A stretch of 64,000 nt of DNA from Echinometra lucunter (taxonomy: Eukaryota; Echinodermata; Echinoidea; Camarodonta; Echinometridae), in contig CM057151.1 in NCBI GenBank assembly GCA_029962745.1, positions 40,124,943-40,188,942 of the forward strand. Reading direction: 5' to 3'. This document shows, in pieces, positions 20,715-32,940 of the stretch. Position 1 is the stretch's first letter, and each line of letters starts with the position of its first letter. The notes below the pieces were generated by a model. It searched no databases and was not told the origin of the DNA. It saw only the letters and a program-made list of their open reading frames with translations. Position numbers and translations under genes: made by a program.

Positions 20715-21039
20715 ATGGTGGCCCTGAAGTACGCTCGACAACAGGTCATGTGCGACGTGAATTTCGCATCCCAGGTCCTGAACTTTGCATCCCGAGTCGT
20801 GAAATTCACGACCCGCGGTGCGAAATTCAGGACCCGTGGCGCGAACTTTGCATCCCAGTCCTGAATTTCGCACCGCGGGTCGTGAATTTCACGACTTGGG
20901 ATGCAAAGTTTGCGCCACGGGTAATCAATTTCGCATCGCGGGTCGTGAATTTCACGACTTCGGATGCAAAGTTCAGGACCTAGGATGCGAAATTCACATC
21001 GCACATGACCTATTGTCGAGCGTACTTCAGGGCCACCAT
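20715..21039. mobile_element. 325-bp palindromic MITE built from small palindromes (copy A)
   Basis: The ends ATGGTGGCCCTGAAGTACGC and GCGTACTTCAGGGCCACCAT are inverted repeats that extend inwards for roughly 80 bp or more. Flanks ACCTAATT (20707-20714) and ACCTAATA (21040-21047) look like an 8-bp target duplication with one change. The interior repeats the palindrome CGTGAAATTCACG and blocks such as GGATGCAAAGTT and GCGAAATTCA in both orientations, so many alternative hairpins are possible. The repetitive ORFs here are translations of it. Confidence 0.75.
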
Positions 21040-22574
21040 ACCTAATAACTCATGTATCATCATGGTACCTCTGGGTGTAACGATTATTAGAGCATTTTGG
21101 TGGGAAAACGTTATTCGATCCTACTCTGTTAAAGCTTGAGTGTTGACAGTGGGAATCTACATTGGGAACCCTTGGGTAATTATGAATCGTAATTATCAAA
21201 ATATTTGTTGTTTTGACCTGAAAAACATGTATAAATTAAAGAATGAATAAATGGAAATTGAATAAATGAATGATAAAATAGGCCAATTGTTTTCTCAAAA
21301 TGAATGCGGTTTTTATTATTAAATAAATAAATAATTTTAGAAAATAAAAAGAAGAAAGAGAGAATAAGAAATTTGCCGAAGATTAAAATAAGGTGAATAA
21401 TACAGGGGATACAATCTGTTAATTTGTTAATTATCGCCAATTAGATAAATGTGATTCTAAGAGGTGTAAAGAGAACATATAGGCCTCATCATTTTAAAAC
21501 TCTCTGGTTCATGACTGCAATGAAATAAAGTCAAGGGTGCCTTCATGTGGCTGAAGGATATACAGAAACCCTGCTAAGAGAGCGACAACCTCGGCCGAGT
21601 GGTTATGAACACATTTATTGCAAGTCAAAAGTGTCGGGTGACCACACCAAAATTTGACCTTTCGAGCTATTTATTTCACTTTATACGCAGTGCAGCTATT
21701 CTGGAGTCTTAAGCATTTCCGTCATACATTCCACTTAAAGTTGCTTCAGAGACTAGGCCTACTCAGCAAACACGATAACAAATCAGAGCAAATACCAGCG
21801 ATTATAACGCCATCGGCGTTTAATATAAATGCATTCATTATTGCATGATACGTGATAATAATATGGGCACATAACCACCAAATACATTCTGCTTGCCATT
21901 TGAGGTAACGTCACGTCCTCAGAGAAAAAACACAAACAAACAAAACAGACAAAACAAATCAAACAAAACAAATATGCGAAAAAAAAATGGTGTCGTGCCC
22001 GTAAGCATTAAGACCACAACATTATGTAAGGCATTTTGTCTAGCCCTGCAGAGAATGACTTTAAAAGACATTTCATCCCTGCTGCGTGCAGTTTTCAATC
22101 TTTGATTACAATTAGAAATAGAATGTTGAAAGATTTCTACGGTCTTTGGATATATCAACCTACGGTTTGCAATGAAATCAAACTGTATAAAATGCAAAAT
22201 GTTTAATGTGGAAACGCCTCATTGGAATCTTTTGAAGGATGTGTGATGTTCTTTCAATCAGAGTAATGGGTGGATGAGAAGTGGAGGAGGCGCACAGGCC
22301 CTCAAAGCCAGGTGTAAATTAACTCTTCTTCTCATCGGGCAGGTGATGAAATAGCGGCGATTCGAGAGTAGTTTTGGAAAATCTAAGCTTGTTCTGAATC
22401 TGGCGAAAGGGTAAAGTACAGGGAAGCAATTTAGACCAAATCACGGCATATCATGTATTCACGTTCTGGGACGGTGTTGCCGTCTCGTCTCAAAAGACTC
22501 ATCTGGGAAGTTTCCAAGGATTCGGAATCGAAATGTGTAACAGGTTTAAAATAGACGTAGATTCCATTCTTTTT

Positions 22575-22658
22575 TTCAAATACCCCTACCCCTTCCCCTT
22601 TGAAGAGAAGAGAGAAGGGGAGGAGGAAGAGGAAAGAAGGCGGGTGACAGAGGAAGGG

Positions 22659-22694
<36 letters not shown>

Positions 22695-22752
22695 GAGACA
22701 GAGAGAGACAGAGAGAGACAGAGACAGAGAGAGAGAGAGAGAGAGACAGAGG
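22575..22752. repeat. (GA)n microsatellite with GAAGAGG flank (copy A)
   Basis: Purine-rich run GAGAGA, then GACAGAGA repeats. The length differs from copy B (29746-29846), where the run is much shorter. Confidence 0.95.
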
Positions 22753-24301
22753 TAGGCAGAAGACAAGAGATGTTTTTGCGTATACGGATTCTTTGAAAAA
22801 AAGTGAATGTAAAACCTAGAATATTTAGGCCTAAATTTGTTTTACGCTGATGTGACATCATGCACGGAAACCATATCCTCATGGTTTGTCAACACTTTGA
22901 CCTCGTTTTGTTAATTGGCTAGGGGGAAAATCCTCTCTTTTTTTTTAGATTGAGAAGAAGGAAAGCAAATAAAATGCTCCACTGCTATCTGCATCACAGA
23001 GGTTAAGCATCCCTTTTCAAAGTGCTGATGTAGACGTTAAAGATAAAGACAGTTGAGTTGTGTTTATGCAGTCACATTGCGAGAAAATCTGTCTCCAAGC
23101 AAGTGGGAAAGGCAGTGAAGTTGTGCATAACACAGGTGTCTAGCATGAGATTTGGGATTATCAAAGTGGTAAGAAATTCATTAAATGCACACACAGAAAC
23201 AGAGAAATGAGTATGTGGGACAATACACAAATATGGCACCGTGAATGTTCGGCCCGAACACATCAGCTATTTCTCGTCTTGTTTCGAGTTATGTCAGGGC
23301 ATGCACTTGAAGAGAAATCCTAAACAGGGAACTTTTCTACTATGATATTCTTCCTAACTCTCTCATAAAAAAGAGTGAGAAAGCTCACAAATGATTTTCT
23401 TAACCTCTCCTTAATAGAGCTCCAGTTGTTCTTTAAGAGATGCCAGGGCAGAAAACAAAATCGATGACAAGATATGGGGTAGCGAGCGGATGGGTAATGA
23501 AACTCAATTTGCAGTGTAATTGAAATCAAACACAATTCCCCACAGGGTTCGTGGAAGCACGGTGGTTTCAGCGAAATTTGTGCTCAGAAAAGCAGGACAA
23601 GAGTTCCCGCTTTACATTTTATACCGTTCCTCGAAAACATCTTCGGAACGCTAGACCGAATTTCTGCTCCGTGATGACCGAGAAAGCTTTTTAACACCGA
23701 TGCTTACATACGCGTTGTTAGATTAAATATAGAGACCTTATTTCATATTTTGTAGCAAGAGGGAACTTTGCAATGTTATTGGGACGGTGTGTGATGCAGG
23801 CCTTGTTTGTTTGTTTGTTTTTTCTTCTTCTTCTTCTTTTTCTTCTTTCTTTCTTTCCTAAATTAACGCCCTATCATTGATGAAAAGTCTTAACGTAATG
23901 TGACTGCTGAATGATGTAGGGCTTTGTTTCTCTTTCAAAGTGTATAGTTTCTCTTTTTCCCCCATGTTCATGTACAGGTAAAGGAAGATGATTTTTGAAG
24001 CTTTGTGAATATCGAACATAGTCTTGACTGTCTTGACCATTAGTTGTGTTTTTTTTTCTCCAATGCTCTTCATTTTGATTTCAATGGATGTATATAACAA
24101 AATATTTACAGATCATATTATCAATTTTAAAATTCTGTAAATGAAGCATAAAAATGAAATTCAAAACTATATAAAACAAAAGCATTGAATGAAATCTTTT
24201 CATACTACCACCCCCTTCCCCCCATAAACACACCCACACACGCGTAAGCGCACACATATTCTTCGTGCATATTCTTGTGTCTGCTTTGTTTTGCAGCAAG
24301 T

Positions 24302-24350
24302 TTCGAACTTATTAATGTGCAAATAACGTTTCTGCACATTAATGTTCGAA
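24302..24350. other. short hairpin, copy A
   Basis: TTCGAACTTATTAATGTGCA pairs with TGCACATTAATGTTCGAA across an 11-nt loop. It is conserved in copy B at 31420-31468. Possible remnant of a TIR element; no function is implied. Confidence 0.6.
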
Positions 24351-24451
24351 CGAATTTTGAAAGTCTTATAACACTTTTTCATTTGATTCTTGTTCACGTG
24401 ATACAGGACTGAAAATCATATCGATATTCTAAATAAAAGCGAATTTCTAAG

Positions 24452-24944
24452 AAATCAAAATTCCTTCCCAAGAGTCCATTTTGTCCTGAGAGATGACAAT
24501 TGTTCTCAGGATCCATCAAGACATAAAAAAAGGGACAGGAAGTGAGGGAGAGGTGAAACGAGATGGAGAGAGAGAGAGAGAGAGTAAAAGAGAGGGATCA
24601 AAGAAAGGAGAGGCAAGAGGAGAGAGCAAGAGAGATAGCGAGAGAGTGAGTGAGAAAGAGACAAAGTAAAAAGAAAGAGAGAGAGAGAGGAAAAGAATGA
24701 GTCCAGAGGGAAGGGAAAAAAGAAAAAATCAAAATTCCTTCCCAAGAGTCTATTTTGTCCTGAGAGATGACAATTGTTCTCAGGATCCATCAAGACATAA
24801 AAAAGGGACAGAAAGTAAGGGAGAGGTGAAACGAGATGGAGAGAGAGAGAGAGAGAGTAAATGAGAAAGATCAAAGAAAGGAGAGGCAAGAGGAGAGAGC
24901 AAGAGAGATAGCGAGAGAGTGAGTGAGAAAGAGACAAGGTAAAA

Positions 24945-24978
<34 letters not shown>

Positions 24979-24999
24979 TAGAATGAGTCCAGAGGGAAG
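24452..24999. repeat. 274-bp tandem duplication present only in copy A
   Basis: The unit starts AAATCAAAATTCCTTCCC, runs through CTGAGAGATGACAATTG and a GA-rich tract, and recurs at 24726. Copy B has a single unit (31572-31845). GA-rich tracts within the unit give the Ser/Leu-rich minus-strand ORFs. Confidence 0.85.
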
Positions 25000-25788
25000 G
25001 GAAAAAAGAAAAGCAACGTAATCCTATACACCTGACCAACTTTTTGAGATACGCGATGTAACCAAAAACTAATCATTTACGAAGTGATTTTCTTCAAGTG
25101 TGTGTGCCTCACAACAGAAAAATGAAATCTTACAGGAAAATGGGATATACTAGGTTCTACATGATCAAATAACGCACAACAATTACAATAAAATAACAGA
25201 TCAAACCAAACAAAAACGTCACCCTAAGATATGAAACAAGTCGAGTTTCTTTAGTATCTTTCATCGAGCGATTATCGCGGCATAGTGAACGGACCTTTTA
25301 TTGATCGAAGCTCTTGCTCTAATACAGGCCGAGTGGATGGGAGAGTACAACGTTTAAAATCGATAAGATACGTCCAACAAAGTCACATTATCGCTTTTGC
25401 TCTCAGCTCCTCGGTTTTACTCTATTTCAAAGTTTGTGTATCTCTGTTCAAGTCCTTTTGCAGACATTTGCTCAAACGGCTGTCAAGAAAAACGGGAGCA
25501 TAAAGATCTGAAGTACTCACTCCCTAATCGTCATGAATTTGAAAGGGTGAAACCCAAATTTCTTGTTGTGGCCACAAAAGTATATATTTTTTTCCGGCCG
25601 TGGAACTACGTAACATTTAAATCATTTCCTCAGCGGACAAAGATTTGAAAAAGTTTACAATGCAGACTACTGAAAAGGTCCTCAGCTTATATTAAGAAGG
25701 GCATAAAATTTTGGAGGACATACACTAAAACAAATCCAGCAAGCACAAAAAAGGTCCCTCACCCTTGAGGGATGTGCCCTGTCCCGTT

Positions 25789-25810
25789 GCCCCCCCCCCC
25801 CCCCCCCCCC
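25789..25810. repeat. poly-C run with ATTGACGCCCATGC
   Basis: A run of about 20 C is followed by ATTGACGCCCATGCG. The same end motif marks C-rich inverted-repeat elements at 36713 and 44377. Copy B has the equivalent at about 32628. Confidence 0.7.
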
Positions 25811-26111
25811 ATTGACGCCCATGCGCAAATCTGCTCTTTTTTTTTGTCATTTTAAGGGGAGAAGGTGAGGCGTTTTAAATTCTTATTCGGTCAGCAGCCC
25901 CTCCCCTAGCCTTTAATCAGGGAGTTGAGAATTTTATCACGGCGGCCTGCTAGCTCTTTCCTTTGCCCTGTCTAACTTTCTATCTCTACCCTCGAAACCT
26001 AAGGAATACGTCTGCCATTCAATTGTGAGACTATATATCTACGGAAGCTTAAAAGTGCCACCGAGATGACAAAATAATACCTCGTTTTCTCGACCCTTTT
26101 TTTTTTTCGTT

Positions 26112-26590
26112 GTCCAAGCAGGCAAGGTGAGCTCCGACATCTCATCAACTCGACTTCTTAGGTCCAAGAAGGCAATAATGCTAGATCCTGCATCTCCTCA
26201 GTTCGAATTATTAGATCCGAGAGGGTAATAAGGCGAGATCCAGGATCTTGTCAACTAGACTTTGGGTCCAAGAAGCAAAAAGGCGAGATTCGGCATCTCG
26301 TCAACTCGACTTCTTTGGTCCAGGAAGCAAAAAGGCGAGATCCGACATCTCGTCAATTCGACTTCTTTGGTCCAAGAAGCAAAAAGGCGAGATCCGACAT
26401 CTCGTCAACTCAACTTCCTTGGTCCAAGAAGCAAAAAGGCGAGATCCGGCATCTCGTCAACTCAATTTCCTTGGTCCAAGAAGCAAAAAAGGCTAGATCC
26501 GACATCTCGTCAACTCGACTCTTTGGTCCAAGAAGCAAAAAGGCGAGATCTGGCATCTCGTCAACTCGACTTCTTTGGTCCAAGAAGGTG
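26112..26590 (+). repeat. minisatellite, about 52-bp unit, roughly 9 copies (copy A)
   Basis: The unit core reads GGTCCAAGAAGC, AAAAAGGCGAGATC, GACATCTCGTCAACTCG, ACTTCTTT. The first three units are more diverged. A unit not divisible by three gives similar repeat ORFs in three frames, none coding. Confidence 0.9.
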
Positions 26591-26695
26591 AGAAGATGAG
26601 GTCTTAGAAAAGTTGACTGCTCGTAAAGTTGATTTCTTGGGTGTATAGGAAGGCAAGAAGGCCAGTTATTAGATCTTGTCTAGTGTAACATTCTT

Positions 26696-26853
26696 ATGGG
26701 GTGTTGCAAGAAAGTTGCAATCAATTGCAAATAATTGCTAATTTTGAAACAACCATTCTCAGGGTCTGCCTTTTTAAGAAGACATGCATGCAACAATGAT
26801 TTTGATTGGCCAGTGACAATCAGTTGCAACTTGCAATCGATTGCAACTTTCTT
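26696..26853. mobile_element. insertion private to copy A with AAGAAAGTTGCAATC inverted repeats
   Basis: Copy B reads ACATTCTTAGTCAGC here without interruption. Copy A carries 158 extra bases with AAGAAAGTTGCAATC near the left end and GATTGCAACTTTCTT at the right end, plus repeated TTGCAA motifs. CTT next to both junctions could be a 3-bp target duplication. Probably a small TIR element. Confidence 0.6.
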
Positions 26854-26870
26854 AGTCAGCTTTCCCTCTT

Positions 26871-26872
26871 TT

Positions 26873-26904
<32 letters not shown>
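26871..26904. repeat. (CT)n microsatellite (copy A)
   Basis: TTTTTTTTTCTCTCTC run; the equivalent in copy B is at 33719-33748. Confidence 0.9.
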
Positions 26905-26907
<3 letters not shown>

Positions 26908-26977
26908 ATCTCTTCTCTTAGCGCATAGACCCTTTCCAAGGTTTAATGTCCGATGCATGAACTCTCCTCTTCTTCTT

Positions 26978-27477
26978 NNNNNNNNNNNNNNNNNNNNNNN
27001 NNNNNNNNNNNNNNNNNNNNNNNNNNNNNNNNNNNNNNNNNNNNNNNNNNNNNNNNNNNNNNNNNNNNNNNNNNNNNNNNNNNNNNNNNNNNNNNNNNNN
27101 NNNNNNNNNNNNNNNNNNNNNNNNNNNNNNNNNNNNNNNNNNNNNNNNNNNNNNNNNNNNNNNNNNNNNNNNNNNNNNNNNNNNNNNNNNNNNNNNNNNN
27201 NNNNNNNNNNNNNNNNNNNNNNNNNNNNNNNNNNNNNNNNNNNNNNNNNNNNNNNNNNNNNNNNNNNNNNNNNNNNNNNNNNNNNNNNNNNNNNNNNNNN
27301 NNNNNNNNNNNNNNNNNNNNNNNNNNNNNNNNNNNNNNNNNNNNNNNNNNNNNNNNNNNNNNNNNNNNNNNNNNNNNNNNNNNNNNNNNNNNNNNNNNNN
27401 NNNNNNNNNNNNNNNNNNNNNNNNNNNNNNNNNNNNNNNNNNNNNNNNNNNNNNNNNNNNNNNNNNNNNNNNNNNNN
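26978..27477. other. assembly gap, exactly 500 N
   Basis: 500 undetermined bases lie between a TTC run on the left and a TAG run on the right, at the junction of the duplicated blocks. The exact round number indicates a placeholder for unknown length. Confidence 0.99.
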
Positions 27478-27514
27478 TAGTAGTAGTAGTAGTAGTAGCA
27501 GTAGTAGTGGTAGT
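27478..27514 (+). repeat. (TAG)n microsatellite remnant after gap
   Basis: TAG triplets lead into TATTCTAACGTTTTATACCC, the same junction as at 20367 in copy A. Confidence 0.95.
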
Positions 27515-27604
27515 ATTCTAACGTTTTATACCCACTTCGAACAGCTATCACACCTCTTCTTATGGTTGTTATGTTCTTGGGATCAGCAGGGAGGTGGAAC
27601 CACC

Positions 27605-27745
27605 CAGGGGAGCGTTTCATGAAGAGTTTTGTCGGTGAAAATCACCGACAAATGTTATAAGCTACTGAAAATCCTCGCATTTCATTGGCTGAAAGCAAAT
27701 TAGTCAGTGAAAATCACCGACAAAACTCTTCATGAAACGCTCCCG
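27605..27745 (-). mobile_element. CAGGGGAGCGTTTCATGAA MITE, copy 3
   Basis: The copy-B counterpart of the element at 20456-20601. It is slightly shorter and has lost two bases in the right terminus (GCTCCCG instead of GCTCCCCTG). Confidence 0.8.
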
Positions 27746-27858
27746 TCTCTCATCATTATCCACAGTGTTTTCTACCGCATTTGGCTCTTCTTCATCTTCT
27801 TCTTCTCCAAAGATTTCCTTTTGCTATCGATACGACGTTTCCTGCGAGGGACCTAATT

Positions 27859-28183
27859 ATGGTGGCCCTGAAGTACGTTCGACAACAGGTCATGTGCGAC
27901 GTGAATTTCGCATCCCAGGTCCTGAACTTTGCATCCCGAATCGTGAAATTCACGACCCGCGGTGCGAAATTCAGGACCCGTGGCGCGAACTTTGCATCCC
28001 AGTCCTGAATTTCGCACCGCGGGTCGTGAATTTCACGACTTGGGATGCAAAGTTTGCGCCACGGGTCATGAATTTTGCATCGCGGGTCATGAATTTCACG
28101 ACTTGGGATGCAAAGTTCAGGACCTAGGATGCGAAATTCACGTCGCACATGACCTGTTGTCGAGCGTACTTCAGGGCCACCAT
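27859..28183. mobile_element. 325-bp palindromic MITE (copy B)
   Basis: Same length, ends and flanks (ACCTAATT and ACCTAATA) as 20715-21039, so the insertion predates the duplication or haplotype split. Confidence 0.75.
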
Positions 28184-29745
28184 ACCTAATAACTCATGTA
28201 TCATCATGGTACCTCTGGGTGTAACGATTATTAGAGCATTTTGGTGGGAAAACGTTATTCGATCCTACTCTGTTAAAGCTTGAGTGTTGACAGTGGGAAT
28301 CTATATTGGGAACCCTTGGGTAATTATGAATCGTAATTATCAAAATATTTGTTGTTTTGACCTGAAAAACATGTATAAATTAAAGAATGAATAAATGGAA
28401 ATTGAATAAATGATTGATAAAATAGGCCAATTGTTTTTTCAAAATGAATGCGGTTTTTATTATTAAATAAATAAATAATTTTAGAAAATAAAAAGAAGAA
28501 AGAGAGAATAAGAAATTTGCCGAAGATTAAAATAAGGTGAATAATACAGGGGATACAATCTGTTAATTGTTAATTATCGCCAATTAGATAATGTGATTCT
28601 AAGAGGTTTAAAGAGAACATATAGGCTTCATCATTTTAAAACTCTCTGGTTTGTAGACATGACTGCAATGAAATAAAGTCAAGGGTGCCTTCATGTGGCT
28701 GAAGGATATACAGAAACCCTGCTAAGAGAGCGAGCAACCTCGGCCGAGTGGTTATGAACACATTTATTGCAAGTCAAAAGTGTCTGGTGACCACACCAAA
28801 ATTTGACCTTTCGAGCTATTTATTTCACTTTATACGCAGTGCTGCTATTCTGGAGTCTTAAGCATTTCCGTCATACATTCCACTTAAAGTTGCTTCAGAG
28901 ACTAGGCCTACTCAGCAAACACGATAACAAATCAGAGCAAATACCATCGATAATAACGCCATCGGCGTTTAATATAAATGCATTCATTATTGCATGATAC
29001 GTGATAATAATATGGGCACATAACCACCAAATACATTCTGCTTGCCATTTGAGGTAACGTCACGTCCTCAGAGAAAAAACACAAACAAACAAAACAGACA
29101 AAACAAATCAAACAAAACAAATATACGAAAAAAAATGGTGTCGTGCTTGTAACGCATTAAGACCACAACATTATGTAAGGCATTTTGTCTAGCCCTGCAG
29201 AGAATGACTTTAAAAGACATTTCACCCCTGCTGCGTGCAGTTTTCAATCTTTGATTACAGTTAGAAATAGAATGTTGAAAGATTTCTACGGTCTTTGGAT
29301 ATATCAACCTACGGTTTGCAATGAAATCAAACTGTATAAAATGCAAAATGTTTAATGTGGAAACGCCTCATTGGGATCTTTTGAAGGATGTGTGATGTTC
29401 TTTCAATCAGAGTAATGGGTGGATGAGAAGTGGAGGAGGCGCACAGGCCCTCAAAGCCAGGTGTAAATTAACTCTTCTTCTCATCGGGCAGGTGATGAAA
29501 TAGCGGCGATTCGAGAGTAGTTTTGGAAAATCTAAGCTTGTTCTGAATTTGGCGAAAGGGTGAAGTACAGGGAAGCAATTTAGACCAAATCACGGCATAT
29601 CATGTATTCACGTTCTGGGACGGTGTTGCCGTCTCGAAAGACTCATCTGGGAAGTTTCCAAGGATTCGGAATCGAAATGTGAAACAGGTTTAAAATAGAC
29701 GTAGATTCCATTCTTTTTTCAAATACCCCTACCCCTTCCCCTTTG

Positions 29746-29846
29746 AAGAGAAGAGAGAAGGGGAGGAGGAAGAGGAAAGAAGGCGGGTGACAGAGGAAGG
29801 GAGAGAGAGAGACAGAGACAGAGACAGAGACAGAGAGAGACAGAGG
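29746..29846. repeat. (GA)n microsatellite (copy B)
   Basis: Counterpart of 22575-22752, with a shorter GA/GACAGA run. Confidence 0.9.
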
Positions 29847-30895
29847 TAGCAGAAGACAAGAGATGTTTTTGTGTATACGGATTCTTTGAAAAAAGTGAAT
29901 ATAAAACCTAGAATATTTAGGCCTAAATTTGTTTTACGCTGATGTGACATCATGCACGGAAACCATATCCTCATGGTTTGTCAACACTTTGACCTCGTTT
30001 TGTTAATTGGCTATGGGGGAAAATCCTCTCTTTTTTTTAGATTGAGAAGAAGGAAAGCAAATAAAATGCTCCACTGCTATCTGTATGACAGAGGTTAAGC
30101 ATCTCTTTCAAAGTGCTGATGTAGACGTTAAAGATAAAGACAGTTGAGTTGTGTTTATGCAGTCACACTGCGAGAAAATCTGTCTCCAAGCAAGTGGGAA
30201 AGGCAGTTAAGTTGTGCATAGCACAGGTGTCTAGCATGAGATTTGGGATTATCAAAGTGGTAAGAAATTCATTAAATGCACACACAGAAACAGAGAAATG
30301 AGTATGTGGGACAATACACAAATATGGCGCCGTGAATGTTCGGCCCGAACACATCGGCTATTTCTCGTCTTGTTTCGAGTTATGTCAGGGCATGCACTTG
30401 AAGAGAAATCCTAAACAGGGAACTTTTCTACTATGATATTCTTCCTAACTCTCTCATAAAAAAGAGTGAGAAAGCTCACAAATGATTTTCTTAACCTCTC
30501 CTTAATAGAGCTCCAGTTGTTCTTTAAGAGATGCCAGGGCAGAAAACAAAATCGATGACAAGATATGGGGTAGCGAGTGGATGGGTAATGAAACTCAATT
30601 TGCAGTGTAATTGAAATCAAACACAATTCCCCACAGGGTTCGTGGAAGCACGGTGGTTTCAGCGAAATTTGTGCTCGGAAAATCAGGACAAGAGTTCCCG
30701 CTTTACATCTTATACCGTTCCTCGAAAACATCTTCGGAACGCTAGACCGAATTTCTGCTCCGTGATGACCGAGAAAGCTTTTTAACACCGATGCTTACAT
30801 ACGCCTTGTTAGATTAAATATAGAGACCTTATTTCATATTTTGTAGCAAGAAGGAACTTTGCAATGCTATTGGGACGGTGTGTGATGCAGGCCTT

Positions 30896-30975
30896 GTTTT
30901 TTCTTCTTCTTCTTCTTCTTCTTCTTCTTCTTCTTCTTCTTCTTCTTCTTCTTCTTCTTCTTCTTTCTTCTCTCT
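30896..30975. repeat. (TTC)n microsatellite (copy B)
   Basis: More than 20 TTC units. Copy A has only a few, preceded by GTTT repeats, at 23801-23850. Confidence 0.95.
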
Positions 30976-31419
30976 TTCTTTCCTAAATTAACGCCCTATC
31001 ATTGATGAAAAGTCTTAACGTAATGTGACTGCTGAATGATGTAGGGCTTTGTTTCTCTTTCAAAGTGTATAGTTTCTTTTTTTCCCCCATGTTGATTTAC
31101 AGGCAAAGGAAGATGATTTTTGAAGCTTTGTGAATATCGAACATAGTCTTGACTGTCTTGACCATTAGTTGTTTTTTCTCCAATGATCTTCATTTTGATT
31201 TCAATGGATGTATATAACAAAATATTTACAGATCATTTTATCAATTTAAAAATTCTGTAAACGAAGCATAAAATTAAATTCAAAACTATATAAACAAAAG
31301 CATTGAATGAAATCTTTTCATACTACCACCCCCCTTCCCCCATAAACACACCCACACACGCGTAAGCGCACACATATTCTTCGTGCATATTCTTGTGTCT
31401 GCTTTGTTTTGCAGCAAGT

Positions 31420-31468
31420 TTCGAACTTATTAATGTGCAAATAACGTTTCTGCACATTAATGTTCGAA
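31420..31468. other. short hairpin, copy B
   Basis: Counterpart of 24302-24350 with the same stem and loop. Confidence 0.6.
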
Positions 31469-32940
31469 CGAATTTTGAAAGTCTTATAACATTTTTTCAT
31501 TTGATTCTTGTTCACGTAATACAGGACTGAAAATTATATCGATATTCTAAATAAAAGCGAATTTCTAAGAAATCAAAATTCCTTCCCAAGAGTCCATTTT
31601 GTCCTGAGAGATGACAATTGTTCTCAGGATCCATCAAGACATAAAAAAAGGGACAGAAAGTGAAGGAGAGGTGAAAAGAGATGGAAAGAGAGAGAGAGAG
31701 TAAATGAGAGGGATCAAAGAAAGGAGAGGCAAGAGGAGAGAACAAGAGAGATAGCGAGAGAGTGAGTGAGAAAGAAACAAAGTCAAGAGAAAGAGAGGGA
31801 GAGAGAGAGGAAAAGAATGAGTCCAGAGGGAAGGGAAAAAAGAAACGCAGCGGAATCCTATGATACACCTGACCAACTTTTTGAGATACGCGATGTAACC
31901 AAAAACTAATCAATTACGAAGTGATTTTCTTCAAGCGTGTGTGCTTCACAACAGAAAAACGAAATCTTACCGGAAAATGGGATGTACTAGGTTCTACATG
32001 ATCAAATAACGCACAACAATTACAATAAAATAACAGATCAAACCAAACAAAAACGTCACCCTAAGACATGAAACAAGTCGAGTTTCTTTAGTATCTTTCA
32101 TCGAACGATTATCGCGGCATAGTGAACGGACCTTTTATTGATCGAAGCTCTCGCTCTAATACAGGCCGAGTGGATGGGAGAGTATAACGTTTAAAATCGA
32201 TAAGATACGTCCAACAAAGTCACATTATCGCTTTTGCTCTCAGCTCCTCGGTTTTACTCTATTTCAAAGTTTGTGTATCTCTGTTCAAGTCCTTTCACAG
32301 ACATTTGTTCAAACGGCTGTCAAGAAAAACGGGAGCATAAAGATCTGAAGTACTCACTCCCTAATCGTCATGAATTTGAAAGGGTGAAACCCAAATTTCT
32401 TGTTGTGGCCACAAAATTATATTTTTTTTTCCGGCCGTGAAACTACGAAACATTTAAATCATTTCCTCAGCGGACAAAGATCTTGGAAAAGTTTACAATG
32501 CAGACTATTGAAAAGGTCCTCAGCTTATATTAAGAAGGGCATAAAATTTTGGAGGACATACACTAAAACAAATCCAGCAAGCACAAAAAAGTTCCCTCAC
32601 CCTTGAGGGATGTGTCCTGTCCCGTTGCCCCCCCCCCCCCCCCCATTGACGCCCATGCGCAAATCTGCTTTTTTTGTCATTTTAAGGGGAGAAGGTGAGG
32701 CGCTTTTAAAGTCTTATTCGGTCAGCAGCCCCTCCCCTAGCCTTTAATCAGGGAGTTGAGAATTTTATCACGGCGGCCTGCTAGCTCTTTCCTTTGCCCT
32801 GTCTAACTTTCTATCTCTACCCTCGAAACCTAAGGAATACGTCTGCCATTCAATTGCGAGACTATATCTATGGAAGCTTAAAAGTGCCACCGAGATGACA
32901 AAATAATACCTCGTTTTCTCGACCCTTTTTTTTTTTTCGT

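Larger units (their letters stand above)
20368..26977 (+). repeat. duplicated block, copy A
   Basis: The whole stretch is repeated in the same orientation at about 27515-33822, starting right after the TAG microsatellite (TATTCTATCGTTTTATACCC) and ending in TTC repeats at the N gap. In the stretch 21061-21310 I count three substitutions against copy B. Larger differences are a 274-bp tandem duplication at 24452-24999, a private 158-bp insertion at 26696-26853, and microsatellite lengths. I see no gene in the block. The segments not listed separately (21048-22600, 22755-24300, 25015-26100) are plain AT-rich DNA. Confidence 0.95.

Noticed and set aside
20648..21045. Overlapping ORFs of 75-140 residues on both strands
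   Set aside because: They come from the palindromic 325-bp MITE, and both strands give the same peptides.
21590..21660. tRNA-like A-box GGCCGAGTGGTTATGAAC
   Set aside because: There is no B-box or anticodon arm at the right distance, and it occurs likewise in copy B.
24506..25039. 177-residue Ser/Leu-rich ORF with an internal duplication
   Set aside because: GA/CT-rich repeat inside the 274-bp tandem duplication; the frame is not kept in copy B.
26248..26599. Repeat protein-like ORFs (LVQEAKRRD, GPRSKKARS)
   Set aside because: A 52-bp minisatellite unit is not a multiple of three and gives similar peptides in all three frames, as expected for non-coding DNA.
26735..27622. 295-residue ORF spanning the first gap
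   Set aside because: Most of it is undetermined N; the rest is CT and TAG repeat.
30411..30788. 125-residue ORF in copy B
   Set aside because: The equivalent in copy A is only 71 residues because of a difference in frame, and no domain is visible, so there is no sign of selection on it.
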